Positions 22,065-33,369 are shown, counted from the stretch's first letter. The stretch is DNA of 64,000 bases from Phytopythium helicoides (GCA_024867545.1 JANFNE010000013.1:806001-870000); one strand, 5' to 3'. Notes: generated from the sequence alone by a model not told the origin. A program made the numbers and translations.

Positions 22065-23046
22065 TCAAAGCTTGGCCGGCAAGAGCTTGAACTTCTTGAA
22101 GAACTTGACCATGGGCGCCAGCATCTCGTCGTGGTGCGGCACCTCCTGTTGCCCGAGAAAGAAATGTCAGTCATTTCAGGTTGAGGGGGGGAATCACGAG
22201 CCATAACCTCCAACATCAACAAGCCATCTCGAACCTTCATGCGCTTCAGCCACGCAGCGCAGCGAGGGAAGTCGCGCTCGACGTTCTCGAGCAGACCCAT
22301 CACCTCCAGCTGCACAACCTCGTTGTAGCACGACAGGTCGGCAATGGTCGGGTGCGTGTCGCTCACGAGGTACAGGTTACCGTGACGCAACCAGAACTCG
22401 AGGATGCTGAAGATGCCATTGATGACCTCGTCCTTCTTCTTCAGCATGTTCTCGGCACCGCGACTGCCGCGACCGATGTTGATCATGAGCTGGTTGAAGA
22501 AGATCTCGGAGCTGCGGCGCGTGTAGTGGTGATGCCAGTTCGTGTACTCGTTGATCTGCGGTCGAACAGTCCGCTGTCAGTTGGTTTTGGGCCAGATGAC
22601 ATGCACAGCAGCCGCCAGTGACGCACGCGAGCGCGGATCTTGAGGTCCTTGGGGCACCATTGGTCCCACCCATGCTTGTCCGCCAGGTAGATCATGATGG
22701 CGTGGCTGTGCAGTAGTATCACCTCCATCAGCAAGACGCCAACAGAGACGTTCGACCTCTGACGATGCCAACGAACCTCTCGGTGAGCACAAAGTCTCCG
22801 TCCTTGAGCACGGGGATCTTGCCGATAGGGCTCAAGGCCAGAAACTCGGGCGTGCGCGACTCGCCCTTCATCACGTCCGTGTACTTGTAGTCGATCGGGT
22901 GTTCATGGAGCTTGCACAGCCAGTGCACTGGATTTGACTCGGAATGTCATTTCCTTGACATTCAACCTGGTGAAAATCCGACGTGAATACAACTTACCAG
23001 CGCGCGCCGGGGAGCTGATTGGGCTTGCTAACAATTGCTCCACCAT
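22065..23046 (-). CDS. Theta-like glutathione S-transferase, five exons
   Basis: Exons are 22998-23046, 22777-22927, 22627-22705, 22235-22555 and 22065-22145 (ATG 23046, TGA 22065-22067), giving 226 residues. The N-terminus MVEQLLASPISSPARA has Ser where other copies have Gln after the catalytic serine. Glu-Ser and cis-Pro motifs are intact. From exon 2 to the last exon, introns included, the gene is about 97-98 percent identical by eye to the inverted copy at 47159-48133, while exon 1 and intron 1 differ. This pattern points to gene conversion or a recent copy. The gene lies between the two copies of the E2 3' end. Confidence 0.9.
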
Positions 23047-23241
23047 TGCAGTGTATTGGCTTGATCTGTAGAGTTCGTGACAATTTGAAAATGAGCACGA
23101 GGATATCCCTCCGCACTAGGGCAGGGAGCGTCAACCCCCACCAAAGGTGGCAGCTGTGATCACGAACCGTGACTTAGCATTGTTGAATTAATTTGTCTAC
23201 GAATCCAAGTTGAAGTGGCGTGGCGTAGTACCCACGATGCA

Positions 23242-23618
23242 GGATCTCGCCACGGGTACCTTCACCATCAGCAACGTCGGCATGTTCGACGTCAAGTCGC
23301 TCGCGGGAATTGTGCGTCCGGAGCAGGGCTGCCTGCTGGGCCTGGGTGCCATCGAGAAGAAGGTCGTCCCCAACGACGGTATGTAGTGTTGCCATGTCAC
23401 GAGCGGTTTCTGGTGTCCACGCACACTGCGTATGATGCTGACCCATGTTGTGTATGTCGAACCATCCAGACCCGGACGCGACCCAGATCTACAAGTACGC
23501 GCAGGTGATGACTGCCACGCTCGCGTGCGACCACCGCGTGATCGACGGCGCCGTTGGCGCGCAGTGGCTCGCGGTCTTCAAGGAGCTTGTGGAGGACCCG
23601 CTGAAGATGATTTTGTAA
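23242..23618 (+). pseudogene. Truncated duplicate of the pyruvate dehydrogenase E2 3' end
   Basis: This copies E2 from the DLATGTFTISN codons through intron 3 to the stop (TAA 23616-23618). It lacks the lipoyl, E3-binding and most of the catalytic domain and has no start codon or promoter of its own. The fragment keeps the splice sites and the catalytic DHRVIDGA codons. The upstream boundary (about 23220-23242) abuts DNA homologous to a GST promoter, so it arose as a breakpoint of segmental duplication rather than by decay of a full gene. Confidence 0.88.
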
Positions 23619-23830
23619 TGACCTGCGAGCGATGGTTTCCCGAGCGAACAGTGGTTGGCGGCGACCGCTAGGCGGTTCCTGTCAGGCGTAAAAAGACAGC
23701 AAGGTTTCATCCAACTCGGCGTCACTTGTGTTATCCAACGATCGTGAGAGGAGGTTCCTTCAGTAATTGTCTGGCATGTCTTGCAGTTTGAAGGGACCAA
23801 GGCGCGTTCATCCATCATCTATTTCTCGAG
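23242..23830 (+). repeat. Direct repeat, copy 2 of the E2 3' end unit
   Basis: Partner of 19151-19739. The mismatches seen are at 23245 and in the adjacent pair near 23770-23771. Identity stops sharply after TTTCTCGAG. Confidence 0.92.
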
Positions 23831-24521
23831 TGGCTTGTAAGGATCTCAAGGTCATGATGTTCGTCACTCTATAGCGACAGGTTGCTGATCGTCCTCTCGA
23901 AATCATCATTCGGCGTCGACGATGCGTGGTTGATGATGGGATGGTGAACGGGAGAGAGAAGCGCCCGTTTTGTTAGTTGTAGGCTCTTTAGGTGGCTGAA
24001 AATAGGGACAAGTGGATGTATGTTTGCGGGGTCACTTGACGTCGCCATTTGATGGCTGTGCAGCGACCTCAAGCATGTGCAGGATGTGTCTGTTGCAGAG
24101 GATCTACGCCACCAGGAAGCTGCTTTTAGCCGCTCGGAACGATCTCTGTGAGCAGTGAGGCTCTTCATGATACCACGTTGGTCCCCATCTGGAACACCTC
24201 ACGCTGCTTCTCGACGGTCTTGGCCCCACCTGGCCACCCCAACGGAACAACTCACGCTCATTCTCTACGGCCCACGACCTCCACCCGCCCACTCCTTCAC
24301 TGGTCGCATCGAGGATTGCGAGCGCATCCAACTGCCCTCCATCTAGAATGATGGTCCTGATCACGGGCCTCGTAGCTCATCGCGCTTGTGCTCGGTACAA
24401 CACCACATGAGCTCGATTGCGAGTCCCGCAATCACGCGGGCCAGTCGCGGGGCATGATGTGTGAGCCTCCCGAGGCGACGAGAGCCACCTCATTCGCCGA
24501 CTTGCGGCCGAGCGAGCAGCC
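23831..24521. other. Intergenic upstream of the ABC transporter
   Basis: About 690 bases with no recognised gene. It should hold the promoter and 5' leader of the transporter that starts at 24522. Confidence 0.45.
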
Positions 24522-27500
24522 ATGCTCTCTCCCCGGTCTCCCGTTGACTTCAAGCGCGTCGAGACGCCGAGAAATGACGAGCTCAAGACCCCGGAGACAG
24601 CCGAGCCAGAGGCGTCCATCTCCTTCTTCACGCTGTTCCGGTATGCGGACCGCACGGACTACATGCTCATGGCTGTGGGAGCAGTAGCAGCCGCAGTCGT
24701 TGGCGTCTCGCTGTCCCTAGAGCTCGTGCTGTTTGGCGATGCGCTCAATGGACTCAGCACGTCGAGCGAGTCCATCTCGAGCCAAGTGAGACCGACCGTG
24801 GTCAAGTACGCGCTCTTTGGTGTACTCGTGCTCGTCGCGGGGTTTGTGCAGATGACCTGTTGGTCCCTGGCCGGTGCTCGCCAGGTCAAGCGCATTCGAA
24901 GCGCCTACGCCCATGCCATTTTGACCAAGGAAATCGCGTGGTTCGACATGAACGAACCCATGGAGCTGAATGCGCGCGCGGCGGGAGCCCTTGTGACCAT
25001 CCAAGATGCTATTGGCAGCCGCATGGGCGACTCGATCCGGTACACCGCGCTCATCATTTCGGGACTGATCATCGGTCTCGTCAAGGGCTGGCAATTGGCG
25101 CTCGTCATGCTCGCTTTCATGCCTTTTATTGCTCTTAGCATGTACTTTTCGTCGGCTGCACTCAGCAAAGCGACCAAGGTCAACGTTGATGCACAAGGAG
25201 CGGCTGGTGCCGTGGCACAGGAGGCTCTCTCAAACATCCGCACGGTTCACATGTTCAACGGAATTCAGCACACCCTCGAGAAGTTTGACAAGGTTCTTGA
25301 TAAACTTACCAAGTCTGGAATTATGAAGGCTCTCGCTGCTGGGTGGGGGAATGGTGCAGTCTACTTCTGTATGCCATGTGTATACGCTGGTGGCTTGTAC
25401 TTTGGGGCGTGGAAAATTTCAAGTGATCTCCTTGACGGACACGACGTAGAGTGCACATTTAATGGTGGTGACAAGTCATGTTACGATGGTGGGCAGATTA
25501 TCACGGTCTTCTTTTCGATCGTGATGGCTGGTTTCACTATTGGCATGGCGGGACCATGTATTCAGGCAGTTTTTTCCGCTCGTGCAGCCGCTGCAAGCAT
25601 TTTCAGCACCATCGACCGCGAATCACTGATTGATCCCACTTCATCGGCTGGTAAAACGCTTGACCACGTCGAAGGAGCCATCGAAATCCGAGATGTCACG
25701 TTCGCTTACCCATCTCGACCCGATGTGCTGGTGTGCAAGAAGTACTCGTTGATTATTCAACCGGGAGAAACCGTTGCGCTCGTCGGACCAAGCGGAAGCG
25801 GTAAGAGCACTATCGTCGGATTGCTGGAGAGATTCTACGATCCATTAGCTGGGGCCGTTCTTCTTGATGGTCACAACATCAGTGATTTGAATGTCAATTG
25901 GCTTCGCCAGCAAATCGCACTCGTCGGCCAAGAACCGGCGCTGTTTGCAATGTCGATCATGGACAACATCCGCCATGGCCGACCAGGAGCTACCGACGAC
26001 GAGGTGATTGAGGCTGCCAAGATGGCGAACGCTTACGATTTCATTATGGACTTCCCAGACAAATTCGACACTCCTGTTGGAGAGCGTGGCGCGCAGCTTT
26101 CGGGTGGGCAGAAGCAGCGCATTGCAATCGCACGAGCTATTATCAAGAACCCGCGTATTCTGCTTTTGGATGAGGCTACGAGTGCGCTGGACACGCAAAG
26201 TGAGCGCATTGTTCAGCAATCGTTGGACAAGCTCCTTGCCTCTAGCACGCAGAGAACGACAATTCTTGTTGCGCACCGACTGTCGACAGTTCGGAATGCG
26301 ACTCGTATCGCGGTGCACCACGAAGGCTCTATCGTTGAGCTTGGACCTCACGATGAGCTCATGAAAATCCCGAATGGGCATTACCAGACCCTTGTGAACG
26401 CTCAAAACCGTGCTCAGGATACTGAGGCAGGCACGGCTGGCATGTCGAATCCTGGTGAATCCCTAGAGGTCGACGAGACATCAATTCCTGTCGTTTTGCG
26501 CCACTCATCGAAACGGTTGTCATCGCGCCACTCAAAAATGGAAGTGAAGGAAGATCACTCGAGCACGACCTCAGACGATGAATCAGGTGAAGGCGACGAC
26601 CGAGCGCCGAAGCACAAGGTTCCTGTCGGCCGCCTGTGGAAGATGACTCTTATCGAGTGGAAGTTTGTTCTTGTTGGCTTCATCAGCAGCTTGATCACTG
26701 GCGCTGCATACCCTGTTGTGGGTTTGGTTTTTGGTCAGATCATGGCCCTTCTCTTTCGATATGACTACACTTCATCGGAGATGATGTCTCGCGCTAGCAC
26801 ATGGGCTGTGCGATGCTTCCTGCTTGGCGTTTTGTTTGGCGTCACTCTGACAACCCAGCACTACAGTTTTGGAGTTACATCTCAGCGTTTAATCGCGAGA
26901 GTGCGCCGCTCAACGTTTGCAGCCATGCTTCGACAAGAAATCGCGTGGTTTGATATTCCTCAGCACGCGTCTGGAGCCCTTGTCGGTCGTATCACGTCTG
27001 ACACTGATGTGCTGCAGACGGTCACATCGGACGTGCTCAACCAGCAACTTACTAGCGGTGTCACTATGGTGGTTGCCCTTCTCATCAGTTTCTTCTACAG
27101 CTGGCAGCTTACGCTTGGTGCCATCGCAACGCTGCCCTTCATGATTTTCAACGGCTACATTGAAGGTCAGCAGATGGAAGGGTCTTTCAACAGTAAGAAG
27201 CTCAACGACGCTGATGCCAAGGCCGATGCAATCTTGAGCGAAGCAATCAGCTCGATCCGCACGACGGCTTCATTTGGAATGGAAACGAGCGTGAGTAAAA
27301 TCTACGCCGAGCTGCTCGATACGTCGAACCGCGCAGATGTGCGAGTCGGCTTCATCACTGGCATATCGTACGGCGCTGCGCAAGCAATTCTGTTCTGGAC
27401 GACGGCTTTTGTCTTCTGGCTGGGAGGCGTCATGATGACAAAGGGTGAGCTCAGTTTCACCGATTTCAACGTGGTCCAGTCGGTAGTCATGATGGCATCT

Positions 27501-28388
27501 TGGTCCCTTGCGTCGACTTCCCAGAACAAGACCGGCAAGTCCAAGGTGGCAAAGGCAGCTCACTTTTTGTTTTCTACGATCGATCGTGTGCCTCCAATCG
27601 ATGCGACATCAACCGCTGGTCGCAAGCTCGACGCACTTCGCGGCGACTTGGTGTTCGAGAACGTCTCATTCGCGTACCCAACACGTCCAGACAAGCAAGT
27701 CTACTCTCGCTACAACCTCACTATCAAGAGCGGACAAACTGTCGCTCTCGTTGGAGCTAGCGGAAGTGGTAAAAGCACAGCGATTTCTCTTCTCGAGCGG
27801 TTTTACGACCCGAATGCCGGTCGTGTGACTCTCGATGGCGTTGATCTTCGAGAGCTCAACCTTCCTTGGGTTCGTGGTCGTATCTCTCTCGTCAGTCAGG
27901 AACCAGTGTTGTTCTCAGGCACTATCGGCGAGAACATCGCGATGGGAAAGCCTGGAGCAACGCGCGAAGAAGTCATTGAAGCGGCGAAACAAGCTAACGC
28001 GTACGACTTTATCAGCAACTTTCCTGATGGCCTCGACACGCAAGTGGGAGATCGTGGTGCTCAAGTCTCGGGAGGACAGAAGCAACGCATTGCCATTGCT
28101 CGAGCCATTCTCCGTGACCCGGACGTGCTGCTACTGGATGAGGCGACGAGTGCACTGGACAACGAGAGTGAGCGTGTGGTGCAGGCGTCACTGGACTCTT
28201 TGATGGCGGCCAAGAAGCGCACGACGGTGGTGGTGGCGCATCGGCTGTCAACGATCCAGCGTGCAGACTTGATCTGCGTGACGCAGGATGGAGTGATTGT
28301 GGAGCAGGGCACGCATGCAGAGCTAATGCGTCTATCCGACGGCGTGTATCGCTCGCTTGTCGCCAATCAACTCCAAGCTGCGCACTAA
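24522..28388 (+). CDS. Full-length ABCB-type (P-glycoprotein) multidrug transporter
   Basis: Single exon, ATG 24522, TAA 28386-28388, 1,288 residues, the expected length for a TMD-NBD-TMD-NBD exporter. TMD1 runs about 45-350. NBD1 has Walker A GPSGSGKST near 425, signature LSGGQ near 526 and the LLLDEATSALD Walker B. A charged linker (about 640-705) follows. TMD2 covers about 715-1000. NBD2 has GASGSGKST near 1076 and VSGGQ near 1182. Both ATP sites keep all key residues, so both should hydrolyse ATP. It exports lipophilic compounds or glutathione conjugates at a membrane; the substrate is unknown. A GST lies tail-to-tail 100 bases downstream, as with the paralogue at the left edge. Confidence 0.96.
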   Translation: MLSPRSPVDFKRVETPRNDELKTPETAEPEASISFFTLFRYADRTDYMLMAVGAVAAAVVGVSLSLELVLFGDALNGLSTSSESISSQVRPTVVKYALFGVLVLVAGFVQMTCWSLAGARQVKRIRSAYAHAILTKEIAWFDMNEPMELNARAAGALVTIQDAIGSRMGDSIRYTALIISGLIIGLVKGWQLALVMLAFMPFIALSMYFSSAALSKATKVNVDAQGAAGAVAQEALSNIRTVHMFNGIQHTLEKFDKVLDKLTKSGIMKALAAGWGNGAVYFCMPCVYAGGLYFGAWKISSDLLDGHDVECTFNGGDKSCYDGGQIITVFFSIVMAGFTIGMAGPCIQAVFSARAAAASIFSTIDRESLIDPTSSAGKTLDHVEGAIEIRDVTFAYPSRPDVLVCKKYSLIIQPGETVALVGPSGSGKSTIVGLLERFYDPLAGAVLLDGHNISDLNVNWLRQQIALVGQEPALFAMSIMDNIRHGRPGATDDEVIEAAKMANAYDFIMDFPDKFDTPVGERGAQLSGGQKQRIAIARAIIKNPRILLLDEATSALDTQSERIVQQSLDKLLASSTQRTTILVAHRLSTVRNATRIAVHHEGSIVELGPHDELMKIPNGHYQTLVNAQNRAQDTEAGTAGMSNPGESLEVDETSIPVVLRHSSKRLSSRHSKMEVKEDHSSTTSDDESGEGDDRAPKHKVPVGRLWKMTLIEWKFVLVGFISSLITGAAYPVVGLVFGQIMALLFRYDYTSSEMMSRASTWAVRCFLLGVLFGVTLTTQHYSFGVTSQRLIARVRRSTFAAMLRQEIAWFDIPQHASGALVGRITSDTDVLQTVTSDVLNQQLTSGVTMVVALLISFFYSWQLTLGAIATLPFMIFNGYIEGQQMEGSFNSKKLNDADAKADAILSEAISSIRTTASFGMETSVSKIYAELLDTSNRADVRVGFITGISYGAAQAILFWTTAFVFWLGGVMMTKGELSFTDFNVVQSVVMMASWSLASTSQNKTGKSKVAKAAHFLFSTIDRVPPIDATSTAGRKLDALRGDLVFENVSFAYPTRPDKQVYSRYNLTIKSGQTVALVGASGSGKSTAISLLERFYDPNAGRVTLDGVDLRELNLPWVRGRISLVSQEPVLFSGTIGENIAMGKPGATREEVIEAAKQANAYDFISNFPDGLDTQVGDRGAQVSGGQKQRIAIARAILRDPDVLLLDEATSALDNESERVVQASLDSLMAAKKRTTVVVAHRLSTIQRADLICVTQDGVIVEQGTHAELMRLSDGVYRSLVANQLQAAH
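27636..28348 (+). repeat. Near-identical NBD2 segment shared with 1228-1940
   Basis: Partner of the segment in the left-edge transporter. The differences noted are mostly single silent transitions (for example CGC/CGT, ATT/ATC) plus a few amino-acid changes (Gly/Asp, Met/Val). Confidence 0.9.
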
Positions 28389-28490
28389 CTTAGGTTTATC
28401 GTTTCGATATCATTTGAAAAAGCTCATTTCAAGCTGTTACTGTAGTCGTCAACATTGCGTAGGACATGCTGCTGATCACGCTGCAGCAGT

Positions 28491-29226
28491 TTATGCCTTC
28501 CCTGCGGCGAAACCTAGCTGGGCAAACATGCCGTTCATGGGCTCACGGATCTCGTCGTGGAACGGGATAGTTTTCATGCGCGCGATCCAGGCCGACACCT
28601 TCTCATACTTGGAGAAGTCGTAGCCCATGGTCTCGAGCTGGTCGATCTCACAGTACGCCGCGTAGTCAGCGATCGTTGGGGCGTCCGTGTGAGCAATGTA
28701 GTCGTGGTCGAGAAACTTCTCCAGAAGCGAGAACTGCTGCTCGATGAGCTTGTCCTTGTTCTCAATGAAGATCAGATCCTTCGGGGTCGCCTTTCCGAAC
28801 TTCTTGGCGAACTCGGGACGCACGATCTCGAGCGTGAACTTGCGCGTGCCGGTGTGGTGCCAGTGGAGGAACTCGTTGATCTTGGCACGCGTCTGCGCGT
28901 CGGTCGGGTAGAGGTCGGTCCACTGATACTTGTCAGCGAGGTAGGGAAGGATGGCCATGCCCTCGAAGAGCACAAAATCGCCATCCTTGAGCACCGGCAC
29001 GAGGCCGTTCGGGTTCATTGCTTTGAACTCCTCCGACTGCATAATGGGCTGACCTGGCGCCGTCAGCACCATCTCGTAGTCGGTGTCTTTGACCTTGAGG
29101 GCCCAGGCAACTGCGCCACACACTCAATAACATTAGCTCAACGAGATTTGACATGGGCCATTGCAACAGCGTACCAGCGCGGCAGGGCTGGCTGATGAGG
29201 TTCGCATAGAGCTTGGGTGTCGACAT
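28491..29226 (-). CDS. Theta-like glutathione S-transferase, two exons
   Basis: Exon 1 is 29175-29226 (ATG 29226), exon 2 is 28491-29110 (TAA 28491-28493); the 64-base intron has GTACGC and GCGCAG ends. The product has 223 residues. The N-terminus MSTPKLYANLISQPCRA carries the catalytic serine, and NGLVPVLKDGDF the cis-Pro loop. As in the GST at 2079, the Glu-Ser pair is Glu-Gly (FEGMAI). The C-terminal domain is nearly identical to that of the GSTs at 2079 and 3308 at DNA level, except a variable patch (EFAKKFGKATPKD). It follows the complete ABC transporter tail-to-tail, repeating the ABC-GST order of the left edge. Confidence 0.93.
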
Positions 29227-29763
29227 CGCAGACTTGGTGGCTGGCTCGGGGCTCTTCCACAACACAGGAAATCCGGGAATGAACCGAGCTGCAGAGCTCC
29301 CGACTCGCTGCGACAACCGAGCTCCACGGCATTCCCCGAAGTATACACCTGCCTGCATGCGGAGTGATCACTACGCCGCCATGAGCTAGATAACGGACAT
29401 AAACCGAGCAGCAGCAATGTCCCAATCATGCTGTCTCGGTTTGCCTTATGCGTCTTTGCGTTTACTCCACGTGATTGACTACGCCAATGCCAGCAGCTGG
29501 TGCTCAAGTACGTCGACTCGCCAAGACGAATGAGACGAGGAGTGCACGGCGTAAGCTCACCGCCAAGTAAACACTGGGGAGATAGCTGATTTTTATTAGC
29601 AGTGTACAATGCAGCGTAACACCATGCCAAGATCTACGAGCGTTGATGGAGCGTCTAAGGGGAGGAATGCAGAGGCCAGACGAAACGACGAACGGGGGCA
29701 GTGTGTACGGAGCTGTAGCAATAGATAGACGAGAGAAGGGCTACAGCCGGCTTCCACATCCAC
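29227..29763. other. Intergenic between GST and phosphodiesterase
   Basis: About 540 bases with the presumed promoter of the GST that starts at 29226 and the 3' flank of the phosphodiesterase. No gene, RNA or repeat recognised. Confidence 0.45.
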
Positions 29764-32700
29764 CTACGGCACCTGGACCTTGTCGTTGAGGAAGACCTCG
29801 TTCTTGATGGCAACAATGGACGAGAGCTGTCTCCTGTCCGACTCCTTCCACAAACTGTAATTGTGCTTGGCAATGTTGTGAATCACAGAGAACTCGGGGG
29901 CGAATATAACTTGCGACACAGTCTCGTAGAACGGAAGCACGATGAACTCGAAGAACCCCACCTGATTCTGCAGCACATTGAAACACAAATGGATCAGCCG
30001 AAAACTCGCCAACTCAAATACGAAAATGCATGCGCAACGAACCTTGGCGCTATTCTCCGAATGCCGGTCCATGAAAGGCGAGATATCCGAGTTATTAGCG
30101 CGCTCGTTATCCCCCTGGAGAAAAAACTCCTCAATGATGAGCGAAGACCAGATCACGTGAAGCTTTCGTTCTTTGGCTGCGTGGCCAATATCGGCACACT
30201 TGATAACAACCTTCATGATCATCATGGGATCCGTAACGAGCTTGGTGGAGCCGGCAGCACCGTTTGCTCCTGTTGAGGCTGCAGGATCGTTTTGAAGCAA
30301 TAGTGCTTTGAGGTTGCCGACAAGTTGTAAATGCATCGACAGGTCTGTACTCAGAACCATTTCAATGATAGCTTTTCGGATCTCGCGGTACGGCTTGTCC
30401 TTCATTCGTCCGAATATATCACACTGCGGGTTCCGCATAATAAAAAACGTCTCGGCCACGTGCATGCTCTCTAAGATGCTGCGGTCGTTATACTGGATCG
30501 CCAAATCGTGTTTGGCTTTTATCAGATAGTTGTTGGACTTGCCTGGATGCCGGAAGTCATGGATTGCTGCGGCGACAAGCGCAGCGTAGAACTCAAGATT
30601 TGTGAGCGTGTCTCGGATCTGGCCGTCTGCGAGCCGCGTTATCAGATAGTTCACTGAGTTTACCACATCTGCGGCGTGACTGCTGTTGTGATAAGGATTT
30701 GTCAAGTAGCCGTCGTCTAGAAGGTAAAGAAAGTTGCGCAACACTATCCGATCGATTCGAAACTCTTCGTGCAGCTCGTGAATTTCAAACATGGCTGCGG
30801 TCACGTACATAAGTGGTCGGTTCTGTGATATCTCAGCGATCTTTATCGTGTCCAGGTCCCACCCATCCTGCTGTATTCGCACTTTCACTTGGCTAACAAT
30901 CTCATCCTCCCAGGTTGGCATCTCTAGGAGTGGTGCAATGATCTGAGAACGAGACTCCAGTCGACCGTCCTTATAACTCCTACGCGGATCGCTGTTCGAG
31001 TGGGAGCTATGTGATGTAGTAGCTGTGGTACGAGCCACCCCCGTGTAGTCCTTTCGTGCGAGCACCGAGAGAGCCCAGTTCTTAGTGTCACTATCAACCT
31101 CTTTCTCGGATTTCATCTGTGCGCTAATATCCGGCATAAACAGATTCGTGTCAAGCTTGGCCAGGTTGCGCACTATAGCCATACCACGCTGCGTATCCTG
31201 CTCACTCATGTCAACGTCGTCAATAAAGGCCTTGAGCTCGGCAAGTAGTGAATGCAGGGGGGATGTCAGATCTAAGTTGAACTCCGTGTCCCGCTGCGCG
31301 AGTTCTTGCTTGAGAGTACGATTCTCCTCGGCGATCAAGTTCTTCTCGCGGGTGGCCTTCTCGGCCTCGAGCTCTACTGCCCACACATGGAGAAAGTCCT
31401 GGCGCACGACTCGGTCGACGTCGCGATTTCGCATCAACATAGCTGCAGAAAACAAGATCGGAAAGCAAATCACGAGAATGCGGTTTTGGATGAATGGCGT
31501 CGAATCCGTGACGGGATAGTAAACAAGTGTGAGCGCGATGTACGATGCGATTGTGATGATGCCCACCACTATGAAGTGAACAGTGTCAATGCGCAGCAGC
31601 GGTACAAACACGAACACCATAACCAGGCGCAGTAAATTAATGTTCATGGTTGCTGATGGCAAAAGGATCTCGCGTGTGTAGACTTGCAGTACCTCCGTTC
31701 GCGTGCCAGAGATGGCTTTGAATAGCCAGTCTGAACGCGAGGTAGAGTTGAGGTAGTATATGGTTGGATCGTCTGCATCTGCGATATTGAGCTCTTCCAT
31801 TACAATCTTGATGTCTTTTGCTACGTAGCTATACCACTCAGTTAGCATCGAAAACATCCCTCCGGCGATCATGGAGAAACACCAGCACAGCAAGATGAGG
31901 GTGTATATACGCTGGAATTGGATCTCAAACTGGCGTCGCCGGCTGAGATATATGAAAAATGGGATCGGAAGAATCGGGATGAAAACGAGGAAGCAGTAAT
32001 TGAGTGCTTCGCGCCGTGTCTTGGAGTCTGATGAGAAAAGATTCGTTAAATTTGCCCCTGTAAACAGGAGATAGAGAAAGAAGAACGTTGACGCAATTTT
32101 CATGGATCGAGGCGAGTTTTCACGTGCGAATGTGACTTGATACAGTTTCTCCAGTCGTGGCTCATTGATGAAGGACGATGTGATGGGGTGGAATTTTACC
32201 TCGACCGGGGTCTTCTTGTTCTGAGAGACGCACACCGATTCGGTGAGCGGGTAGATCCGCGAAACGCGCTGATGTGTTCGCTCCTGATTATTCATTGCAC
32301 CTGGAAGCTCCGAACCACGAGACATTGATGCTCTATCTCCTGCGAGAGGAGCACTTGACGCGCTAACTCGGCTACCAAATGGTTTTCGAGCATCCACGGC
32401 AGCCCCGTTCCCACTAAAGAGAGATGCCAGCGTGCCCTGTGCAGCAACCCCTGGCGGGGCCACGGGCTTGGCCCCGCGCAGGTCCTCTTTGTCACCGGTT
32501 TTGCGAACTATGACTGATTCCTCGGAGCCTCGAGGCGGCTCTTGCTTCTTCTTTCGGCCGCGGAGCGTGCTCGCCGCTCGGTTGGAATCGGCGCTCGCCG
32601 TGCGCTGCGCTCGCCCACCGCTACCAGCCTCCGATGGGTCGTTCGAGGAGCTCGCGAGGGGGACCTCGGACACGGGCGGACCCGAGACGGCCGAGAACGG

Positions 32701-33081
32701 CGCCGAGAAGACCTCTGGCTTGGATGGTCTGCGCGACTGCTTCGCTATTGCCACCGCTCGCGCAGGTGCGATCGCTTACACCTCGGCAAGAGAAGTCGCG
32801 TTGATGATATCGTCCAGGTCGGACCGAGCTCGCTGCACCAGACGGACAGCCCCCAGTACACTCGTGTGCGCGGCACCACAACAGCACGTTCGTTTCTCGT
32901 TGAACGGAGGACGGCAGCAAGGGCGGCGACGGGTAGCGACAAGAAGAGACTCGAGGCACAGCGCTATTCCTGTCGCCGAAAAACGGATACGCCTCCCACG
33001 GCGCCCGAAATGGCGCTCTCGGCGCTCGAAAAGGATCGTGAGAGCGTCCGACAGAGTATTTCTGGAGCCGAACGCTTGCAT
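29764..33081 (-). CDS. Membrane-anchored 3',5'-cyclic-nucleotide phosphodiesterase
   Basis: Proposed exons: 32780-33081 (ATG 33081), 30043-32728 and 29764-29967 (TAG), 1,063 residues. The long frame has no ATG near its start; a 51-base intron (GTAAGC/CGCAG) joins it in phase to an upstream ATG exon. The N-terminal third is disordered. Several membrane segments follow (for example FFFLYLLFTGANL near 310-330 and VFVFVPLLRIDTV). A coiled coil comes next (EKATREKNLIAEENRTL), then the catalytic domain with HNSSH near 780 and HDFRHPGKSN near 824, the metal-binding PDEase signature. It hydrolyses cAMP or cGMP at a membrane. The last 75-base intron is a multiple of three without stops; removing it restores the family junction AK-NQVGFFEF. 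Isoforms may retain it. Confidence 0.88.
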
Positions 33082-33369
33082 TGAGCAGCCACCTGAAGTG
33101 ACCGCTCAGGAGCAGTCGGTCATCATTCGTCGCGTCCGACTCGCCTCGGTCACTCGCCCACTTCAACATGAGCCATGGCTACATTCGGCTGTGCGATGCA
33201 CATGGAATCTGTGGATTCTGTGCAATGCCCTCGATACGACTCACCACTTCAAGCAAGTGACACCTGAAGCGCTCTCGCCATCCGTGTTGTTTGTCGCGAA
33301 TGGGAACCCTGAAGCAGCCTTGCGCTCCGCTGCGGTTGCTTTCCCATCGGCATATTGCCTCCACCACTG

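Noticed and set aside
23174..23508. Open frames on both strands near the second E2 fragment
   Set aside because: They are shifted frames of the E2 copy; the in-frame content is the truncated E2 3' end.
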